NCBI GenBank assembly: GCA_031284195.1
Contig: JAITAI010000033.1
Location: 1 to 6,342, forward strand
Origin: Treponema sp.
GTDB lineage: Bacteria; Spirochaetota; Spirochaetia; Treponematales; Breznakiellaceae
Reading direction: 5' to 3'
Length of the DNA stretch: 6,342 bases
Shown: positions 1 to 4,973 of the stretch, piece after piece
How positions within the stretch are numbered: position 1 is the first letter of the stretch
Layout: the number at the start of each line of letters is the position of its first letter
The notes under the pieces: model-generated
What the model was told of the DNA's origin: nothing
Seen by the model: only the letters and a program-made list of their open reading frames with translations
Database searches by the model: none
Position numbers and translations under genes: made by a program

Positions 1-11
1 AATATGGGTAT

Positions 12-17
12 TATAAT
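12..17 (+). promoter_or_regulatory. -10 box of the tRNA promoter
   Basis: A perfect TATAAT hexamer ends 12 nt before the first base of tRNA-Thr. Transcription would start around position 24, giving a leader of about six bases, which is typical for a tRNA operon. The matching -35 box would lie before the window start, so only half of the promoter can be judged. No other credible promoter precedes the tRNAs. Confidence 0.6.
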
Positions 18-29
18 TCATATTACCTT

Positions 30-103
30 GCCATCTTAGCTCAGTTGGGTAGAGCACCTGACTTGTAATCATGAGGTCCCCGGTTCGACTCCGGGAGATG
101 GCT
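30..103 (+). tRNA. tRNA-Thr (anticodon UGU)
   Basis: This is a full class I cloverleaf. The acceptor stem GCCATCT (30-36) pairs with AGATGGC (96-102), and the D-stem GCTC (39-42) pairs with GAGC (52-55). The anticodon loop is CTTGTAA (62-68) with anticodon TGT at 64-66, the variable loop is AGGTC, and the T-arm is CCCGG-TTCGACT-CCGGG (79-95). The discriminator base is T103 and CCA is not encoded, so it must be added after transcription. It reads ACA and related threonine codons. One oddity is that the anticodon stem CCTGA (57-61) faces TCATG (69-73), leaving a C58-T72 mismatch (standard position 28-42). Every other stem pair is intact, so the gene is probably functional. It is the first gene of a two-tRNA unit. 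Confidence 0.96.
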
Positions 104-119
104 TTCCCAGCGGGAAAGC
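101..119 (+). repeat. Short perfect inverted repeat between the tRNAs
   Basis: GCTTTCCC (101-108) and GGGAAAGC (112-119) are perfect reverse complements separated by a 3-nt loop. The first two bases belong to the tRNA-Thr acceptor end. No T-run follows, so this is not an intrinsic terminator. In the precursor RNA it would form a hairpin directly after the tRNA-Thr 3' end, where it could block or guide 3' trimming. That role is inference. Confidence 0.55.
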
Positions 120-168
120 GTTGTTCCGGGGAAAATGGATGTTCCACATGGCAAGAGGGTAAGCACGA

Positions 169-250
169 GGGGAGATTCCCGAGCGGTCAAAGGGGGCAGA
201 CTGTAAATCTGTTGGCTCAGCCTTCGAAGGTTCGAATCCTTCTCTCCCCA
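169..250 (+). tRNA. tRNA-Tyr (anticodon GUA)
   Basis: This is a class II tRNA with a long variable arm, as expected for bacterial tyrosine tRNAs. The acceptor stem GGGGAGA (169-175) pairs with TCTCCCC (243-249) and is followed by discriminator A250. The anticodon stem GCAGA (196-200) pairs with TCTGT (208-212, one G-T pair) around the loop CTGTAAA, with anticodon GTA at 203-205. The variable arm occupies roughly 213-225, and the T-arm is GAAGG-TTCGAAT-CCTTC (226-242). CCA is not encoded. It lies 65 nt after tRNA-Thr on the same strand with no terminator between them, so both probably come from one precursor transcript. Confidence 0.97.
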
Positions 251-253
251 TCG

Positions 254-291
254 GGGGTTGTCCACAAAGAAAGGGCAACCCCTGTTTTTTT
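254..291 (+). terminator. Rho-independent terminator of the tRNA unit
   Basis: GGGGTTGTCC (254-263) pairs with GGGCAACCCC (273-282) over ten positions with a single G-T wobble, around a 9-nt A-rich loop. After TG comes a run of seven T (285-291). It starts only four bases after the tRNA-Tyr 3' end. The T-run is followed at once by GGAGG (292-296), the Shine-Dalgarno sequence of the next gene, so any transcript of that gene from the tRNA promoter must read through this terminator. Confidence 0.9.
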
Positions 292-296
292 GGAGG
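292..296 (+). promoter_or_regulatory. Shine-Dalgarno of the YkgJ-type gene, abutting the terminator
   Basis: GGAGG begins at the base after the terminator T-run and ends 4 nt before the ATG at 301. That spacing is short, but no other in-frame ATG, GTG or TTG precedes the conserved cysteine cluster, so this site supports the start at 301. Its closeness to the terminator hairpin means RNA folding there could affect both termination and initiation. Confidence 0.6.
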
Positions 297-300
297 CAGC

Positions 301-786
301 ATGTCGAGTCGGCCTGGTTCCCCGGCCTCTTATGGGGAGCTCTATAAGGAACCTTTTTATGGTGACGGCCTACGGTTTTCCTGTACCCGTTGTTCAGCCT
401 GTTGCCGGTATGAAAGCGGTTTTGTATTTCTATCTAAAAAAGATGTCTTTATTCTAGCCGCGGCCTTACAAATGGAATATAATATGGTTATAGAAACCTA
501 TTGCCGGTGGGTCCCAGGAAATAGTCAAGAGGAACGGCTTTCCTTAAAAGAAACAGCTGATTATGATTGTATTTTCTGGCAGGACGGGTGTTCGGTGTAT
601 AAAGGACGTCCGTTACAATGTAGAACCTTTCCGTTTTGGCCGTCAATCCTCGTTTCTCCTGATTCCTGGATCCGTACGGCGGCTTCTTGTCCGGGTATGG
701 GAAGCGGTACGTTACATACAAAGGGTGAAATAGAACTATGGGTAAGCCGGCAAAGGGTAGAACCGCTCATTTCAAGAACAGTCTGA
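301..786 (+). CDS. YkgJ-family cysteine-cluster protein
   Basis: This 161-residue protein carries the signature of the YkgJ / CxxCxxCC family (putative zinc- or iron-chelate-binding domain). The N-terminal cluster CTRCSACC spans residues 28-35 (C28, C31, C34, C35). A second block follows with C90, C97 and C107 in DCIFWQDGC and RPLQCRTFPFWP, plus a late C130. The RPLQCRxFPFWP stretch is highly characteristic. It has no signal peptide or membrane segment, so it is probably cytoplasmic. The family's biochemical role is poorly defined; metal or Fe-S binding is inferred from the cysteines. It sits between the tRNA terminator and the MBL-fold gene, 17 nt upstream of the latter, which suggests co-transcription. 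The start at 301 is the only plausible one before the first cysteine cluster. Confidence 0.9.
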   Translation: MSSRPGSPASYGELYKEPFYGDGLRFSCTRCSACCRYESGFVFLSKKDVFILAAALQMEYNMVIETYCRWVPGNSQEERLSLKETADYDCIFWQDGCSVYKGRPLQCRTFPFWPSILVSPDSWIRTAASCPGMGSGTLHTKGEIELWVSRQRVEPLISRTV

Positions 787-803
787 ACAGTGAAGGAGAG
801 TAG

Positions 804-1745
804 ATGCATATCCATTTTTGGGGTGCCCGTGGTTCTTTGCCGGCGCCATTGGTATCATCCCATATACAAAGCAAAATTACCGCGATCCTAGAACAGATAC
901 GCCCGGCGGATATTGAAACTCCTGAAGCCAAGAAACGGTTTCTTGCGGAATTACCCCCCTGGTTGGGTAGTACGGTGGGTGGAAACACCTCCTGTATCTC
1001 AGTTGCCTTGGATGATCCCCGGCAGATCATCATTTTTGATGCTGGTTCAGGGCTTCGGGAATTAGGCATTGCCCTAGCCCAGCAAGAGCCGAAGATACCT
1101 CATTACCATATATTTTTTTCTCATGTCCATTGGGATCATATCATGGGCTTGCCTTTTTTTAATCCCGCCTATGATCCCACGGTACAGGTTGACTTTTATT
1201 CACCCAAGCAAGACCTGGAGACCATTCTGGCAAAGCAAATGCTGGCCCCCTATTTTCCGGTAAGCATGGACATGATGGGGGCCAAGAAAATCTTTCATTG
1301 TTTGTCCCAAGAGCTTGCCTTGTATAAGGTAACCATTTCCTATAAACTCATGAACCATCCCGGGGATTCCTATTCGTATCGGATTGATGATGGAAAACAC
1401 CGGTTTATCTATGCCACAGATGTGGCCTTATCTACAGCGGATTTCATAGAGAACGAAGAAAATACCGCGTTTTTTGAGCGTTGTGATGTGGCAGTCGTTG
1501 ATGCTCAATACACCTTACAGGAAGCCATTGAAAAATATAATTGGGGCCATAGTGCCTTCAGCATGGCTGTGGATTTTGCCGCTCACTGGAAGATAAAACA
1601 CCTGGTCTTGTTTCATCACGAACCTGCCTATGATGACCGGCAGCTGTATTCCAATTTACAATCCGCCCAGTGGTATATTGAACGAATGGGTTTCCGGGGT
1701 CTAAAAGTAACCCTGGCTACAGAAGGTCTAGAAATAAGCTTATAG
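804..1745 (+). CDS. MBL-fold metallo-hydrolase
   Basis: This 313-residue protein has the metallo-beta-lactamase fold. It opens with HFWGARGSLPAP (residues 4-15), then GGNTSC (59-64) and the strand IIIFDAGSGLRELG (75-88). The metal-binding motif HVHWDH has ligands H107, H109, D111 and H112. Further ligands are probably H185 (LMNHPGDSYSYRI), D206 (YATD) and a C-terminal histidine in FHHEP (271-272). WGHS (247-250) is another family landmark. A complete ligand set argues for an active dinuclear metal hydrolase. The architecture resembles the PhnP / RNase Z-like phosphodiesterase branch (COG1235-like), but the substrate cannot be read from sequence. There is no signal peptide, so it is probably cytoplasmic. 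AAGGAG at 793-798 lies 5 nt before the ATG. Confidence 0.9.
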   Translation: MHIHFWGARGSLPAPLVSSHIQSKITAILEQIRPADIETPEAKKRFLAELPPWLGSTVGGNTSCISVALDDPRQIIIFDAGSGLRELGIALAQQEPKIPHYHIFFSHVHWDHIMGLPFFNPAYDPTVQVDFYSPKQDLETILAKQMLAPYFPVSMDMMGAKKIFHCLSQELALYKVTISYKLMNHPGDSYSYRIDDGKHRFIYATDVALSTADFIENEENTAFFERCDVAVVDAQYTLQEAIEKYNWGHSAFSMAVDFAAHWKIKHLVLFHHEPAYDDRQLYSNLQSAQWYIERMGFRGLKVTLATEGLEISL

Positions 1746-1762
1746 GAGGAAAGCGTATCACC

Positions 1763-1957
1763 ATGGAATACCAGCATGAAGGAGGCGTGTTTTTCACCTT
1801 TAATGAACTTAAGGTCATATTTCCGCGGCTTAAAAAAAGAGAAAACACCCTTTTGCCTGCGGAACGGGATATACTCTTAAAAATAGAACGGACCCTCTAT
1901 AACCAGCTTTCAATACAAGACGTAGAAGGTCTTTTAGATACTTCTTTATCAAAATGA
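1763..1957 (+). CDS. Small protein of unknown function
   Basis: I do not recognise this 64-residue product. It is mostly charged and probably helical, with basic (KKRE, residues 25-28) and acidic (AERD, QDVEG) patches, no cysteines, no signal peptide and no membrane segment. A strong AGGAGG (1744-1749) overlaps the end of the MBL-fold gene and lies 13 nt before the ATG, a somewhat long spacing. An internal GTG at 1787 follows a second AGGAGG-like site but sits too close to it to be preferred. The gene lies 17 nt after the hydrolase stop and 42 nt before mltG, as expected of an operon member. Its fit into the array and its ribosome site support it being real, but the function is unknown. Confidence 0.65.
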   Translation: MEYQHEGGVFFTFNELKVIFPRLKKRENTLLPAERDILLKIERTLYNQLSIQDVEGLLDTSLSK

Positions 1958-1999
1958 TGAGTCCAGTTGCTTAGGAATAAAGGAGTAGAAATAGGTGGT

Positions 2000-3121
2000 A
2001 TGATCCGAATACTTAAACTGATAGGTCTCTGCATGGGCTGCCTCATAGGGATGGGGGTATTATTCTCTGTAGCCGCGATAGGAGGGTTTATGTATTTTAA
2101 TGCTCCCCCAGAAGGTCCTTCGATGCTGGATGACACCGGGCTCGGAGTACCGGGAACTGAAATCAACGGCCCGGCAAAGACCAGTAACACCCGTTTCTTT
2201 GAAGTCTATGCTGGTGAAAGCGCCATGGCAGTGGGAAGGCGACTGAAAGATGCGGGGATGATACGAAGCCATTATTTCTGGTACATCCTTTCCCGGCTTG
2301 ATAAGGGGTATATAAAAGCTGGAACTTATAGACTGGAGCTTCCTGCAAGCCAAATGGCCATTCGCTCCATTTTCGTAACCGGACAGCAGTTTCTCACAAA
2401 AGTAACCATCCCTGAAGGGGTAACGCTTAAGAAAATGGCCAAGATTCTTGACGCAGCGGAAATCTGTGATGCCGATGCCTTTCTGGCAGTGGCAGAGGAC
2501 GCGGAAATGCGTGCTGCCTATCAGATACCCGGCGAAACCATGGAAGGTTTTCTTTATCCAGATACCTATTTCTTTCCCCGGGACTATCCTGCGTCCTTGG
2601 TAGTCAAAGCCATGGTAGATACCTTTTTTAGGCGCATTGCCACATTACCCGGTATGACTGGTACTGGGGATTTACCCGGTAAGGCCCTGAGCCCTGAAGA
2701 GTTATACCAGAAGGTTATCATTGCTTCGATTGTGGAACGGGAATACCGGGTAAATGAAGAGGCTCCCCTCATGGCAGGGGTATTTTATAATCGCTTAGAT
2801 ATCGGTATGGCCCTTCAATCCTGCGCCACGGTCGAATACGTGATCACCGAAATCCAAGGACGGCTCCATCCAGAGGTGATCTATACCAGGGATACGGAAA
2901 TTCAAGATCCCTATAACACCTATATGAGAACCGGACTCCCTCCAGGGCCGATTTCCGCTCCTGGGGCAGTTGCCTTGAATGCGGCGTTTAATCCTATACG
3001 GAAGGAGTACCTCTATTTCCGTTTAGTAGACAGTACCGCAGGACGGCACTACTTTTCCCGTACCTTAGATGATCATATCCGGGCAGGGGTACTCTATGTT
3101 AAAGGCCGTTCTTCCTCGTGA
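2000..3121 (+). CDS. mltG: Endolytic murein transglycosylase MltG
   Basis: MltG (YceG-like family) is an inner-membrane lytic transglycosylase that cuts nascent glycan strands and is thought to end their polymerisation. The 373-residue protein has one N-terminal membrane segment (about 7-31), a proline-rich linker, and a LysM-like region around FFEVYAGESAMAVGRRL (66-82). The catalytic domain follows, with IPEG (137-140), EGFLYPDTYFFP (182-193) and IIASIVEREY (240-249), where E246 matches the catalytic glutamate. LQSCATVEY (272-280) and YNTYMRTGLPPGPISAPG (305-322) are also family motifs. I chose ATG 2000, with AAAGGAG at 1978-1984 upstream. An in-frame TTG at 1967 would add 11 residues ahead of the membrane segment, but it has no ribosome site. 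The gene precedes dnaG by 37 nt with no terminator, so the two are probably co-transcribed. Confidence 0.93.
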   Translation: MIRILKLIGLCMGCLIGMGVLFSVAAIGGFMYFNAPPEGPSMLDDTGLGVPGTEINGPAKTSNTRFFEVYAGESAMAVGRRLKDAGMIRSHYFWYILSRLDKGYIKAGTYRLELPASQMAIRSIFVTGQQFLTKVTIPEGVTLKKMAKILDAAEICDADAFLAVAEDAEMRAAYQIPGETMEGFLYPDTYFFPRDYPASLVVKAMVDTFFRRIATLPGMTGTGDLPGKALSPEELYQKVIIASIVEREYRVNEEAPLMAGVFYNRLDIGMALQSCATVEYVITEIQGRLHPEVIYTRDTEIQDPYNTYMRTGLPPGPISAPGAVALNAAFNPIRKEYLYFRLVDSTAGRHYFSRTLDDHIRAGVLYVKGRSSS

Positions 3122-3158
3122 TAGGTCAATTCCACGATAACCAGGAAGCGTATCTGGG

Positions 3159-4973
3159 ATGAGCTATATCGCCCAATCCACCATACAAGCGGTGAACCAG
3201 ACCATAGACGCCCTTGCGGTGGTGGGTGATTATGTGCGGCTTGAACAACGAGGCGGACGGTATATGGGGCTCTGTCCCTTTCACAACGAAAAGACCCCTT
3301 CCTTCACGGTTAATCCAGACCTCAAATTGTACCACTGTTTTGGCTGCGGCAAGGGGGGGACGGTGTTGAATTTTGTCATGGAGATGGAGAAACTGTCCTT
3401 TCCTGAAACAGTAGAACTTCTGGCAAAACGCTTTGGGGTCCCTATGGTGTATGAGGGGCCGCAGGACCCAGGGGCGCTTTCGAGGATCCAAGAGTTTGCG
3501 GAAAAAACCGAACTCTACCACCGGGTAGCGGGGAGTTTTCACTATTTGTTGATGCAAGGCTCTGAAGGAAACAAGGCAAAACACTATGCCCTGTCTCGGG
3601 GATTAAGTACCGAGACCCTGGATCGGTTCCGTCTGGGCTATGCTCCAGCGGATAGGCGCTGGCTTTTCCTTTTTCTCTCCAAAAAGGGCTACTCAGAAGC
3701 CTTTCTCGCTTCTTCTGGGCTTTTCTCATCCAAATATCCCCGGTCGAGTTTTTTTTCCGGTCGACTTATGTTTCCCATTGCGGATCGGCAAGGACGGACC
3801 ATAGCCTTCGGAGGGCGGCTCTTATCCGGAGAGGGACCTAAATACCTCAACTCGCCAGAATCGGATCTGTACAAGAAAGGACAGACCTTGTTTGCCCTAG
3901 ATCAGGCCCTCAAGGTCATTCGGCAAACCAAAGCGGTCTATATCGCAGAAGGGTATATGGATGTGATTGCCCTACACCAGGTGGGTGTCACCAACGCAGT
4001 GGCCCCTTTAGGGACCGCTTTTACCGATGAGCAGGCCCAAGTCCTACGCCGCTGGGCAGAGCGGGTGTATCTTTTCTTTGATGCAGATTCGGCAGGACAT
4101 CAAGCGGCGCTTAAAGCCATCCTCACCTGTAGGAGAAACGGCCTTGTGGCAGAAGTGGTGGTTCCTCATAACGGCCTGGGACCAGAAGGGGCATATAAAG
4201 ATCCTGCGGATATTTTAAAAGAAGCTGGCCCCGAGGCATTGCAAAAAACGGCAAAAAATGTTATAATTGATCTTGAGTATCTTATAATCCGCAGCAGGTC
4301 TTTTTTTGATCTATCCGGTTCTGAAGGAAAAACGAAAGCCTGTGCTTTTATGTTTCCTTATTTAGCAAGTCTGGACTCGGAGGTTTCAAGAGGGGCTTCT
4401 ATTGATCAGATGGCTGATGCTTTTGGGGTGGATCGAATGGCGGTATTCCATGACTATACAAGTCATGTTAATTCCACTCAAAGGTATGTATCAAGGAGGG
4501 GAAAGGAAGAGGAAGACCCTCAGACAGGAGGATCGATCCGTATGAACGATGAGTTGTACCTGCTCATTGCGGTTTCGGTACATTATAGATTATATCCAAA
4601 ATTGCGTGCCAGTCTTTTGATTAAGGAGATTGAAGATCCTTTTGCAAAAGAACTCTTTATCGCTTTGGAAGAGTGTTTTATATATGATGAATCCGGTATG
4701 GATGCTCTTTTATCTCGTATCAGCAGAGAGGGTTTGCGCAATTTTGTTATTAAGCAGGCTGCATCGAGGGAATTTTCTTCAAATCCAGACCAACTCGTTT
4801 CGGATGGCATTAAACGGGTTAAGCAGCGGCGACTTGAAAAGCGGTTGTACGAAATTGTAATGGAGCTTCGTCTTGCAGCGAGCGGAACCGCTGATGTGCA
4901 TCCAGAAGAACTCCTTGCTGAGAAGATGCATATTGATGCTGAATTACGCCGAATGAAGGAAGATAAGCAATGA
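3159..4973 (+). CDS. dnaG: DNA primase DnaG
   Basis: DnaG makes the RNA primers for replication and binds the DnaB helicase. The 604-residue length is typical. The N-terminal CHC2 zinc finger has C39, H42, C60 and C63 (LCPFH ... YHCFGCGKGG). The RNA polymerase core includes FGGR (217-220) and YLNSPES (229-235). The Toprim catalytic centre follows, with EGYMD (264-268; E264), FFDADSAG (306-313; D308 and D310) and KDPAD (347-351). Residues from about 370 onward form the divergent helicase-binding part. A weak AGGAAG (3143-3148) lies 10 nt before the ATG. The stop overlaps the rpoD start as ATGA. GC falls visibly from about residue 368 onward, although the frame stays open. Confidence 0.97.
   Translation: MSYIAQSTIQAVNQTIDALAVVGDYVRLEQRGGRYMGLCPFHNEKTPSFTVNPDLKLYHCFGCGKGGTVLNFVMEMEKLSFPETVELLAKRFGVPMVYEGPQDPGALSRIQEFAEKTELYHRVAGSFHYLLMQGSEGNKAKHYALSRGLSTETLDRFRLGYAPADRRWLFLFLSKKGYSEAFLASSGLFSSKYPRSSFFSGRLMFPIADRQGRTIAFGGRLLSGEGPKYLNSPESDLYKKGQTLFALDQALKVIRQTKAVYIAEGYMDVIALHQVGVTNAVAPLGTAFTDEQAQVLRRWAERVYLFFDADSAGHQAALKAILTCRRNGLVAEVVVPHNGLGPEGAYKDPADILKEAGPEALQKTAKNVIIDLEYLIIRSRSFFDLSGSEGKTKACAFMFPYLASLDSEVSRGASIDQMADAFGVDRMAVFHDYTSHVNSTQRYVSRRGKEEEDPQTGGSIRMNDELYLLIAVSVHYRLYPKLRASLLIKEIEDPFAKELFIALEECFIYDESGMDALLSRISREGLRNFVIKQAASREFSSNPDQLVSDGIKRVKQRRLEKRLYEIVMELRLAASGTADVHPEELLAEKMHIDAELRRMKEDKQ
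4239..4267 (+). promoter_or_regulatory. Candidate promoter inside dnaG, upstream of rpoD
   Basis: TTGCAA (4239-4244, four of six matches to TTGACA) and a perfect TATAAT (4262-4267) are separated by exactly 17 bp. Both lie inside the dnaG reading frame, about 700 bp before rpoD and pointing towards it. A second TATAAT occurs at 4283-4288 without a good -35 box. Internal promoters feeding rpoD from within dnaG are known in Escherichia coli. In AT-rich coding DNA such matches also arise by chance. Confidence 0.35.

Noticed and set aside
71..457. 128-codon open frame over the tRNAs and the 5' end of the YkgJ-type gene
   Set aside because: It runs through both tRNA genes and the terminator, and its frame differs from the clear YkgJ-family frame.
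478..483. TATAAT inside the YkgJ-type gene as a promoter
   Set aside because: No acceptable -35 box lies 16-18 bp upstream, and the stretch is simply AT-rich coding sequence.
2000..2045. Lipoprotein signal at the MltG N-terminus (cysteines 11 and 14)
   Set aside because: The residues before each cysteine do not fit a lipobox, and a single membrane anchor is normal for MltG.
2815..2840. Cysteine at residue 275 of MltG (LQSCATV) where many homologues have aspartate
   Set aside because: As I recall, LQSCATV is a common variant in other bacterial MltG proteins, so it does not suggest loss of function.
3126..3584. 152-codon open frame on the - strand opposite dnaG
   Set aside because: It lies antisense to the highly conserved zinc-finger region of dnaG, and its translation shows no recognisable domain.
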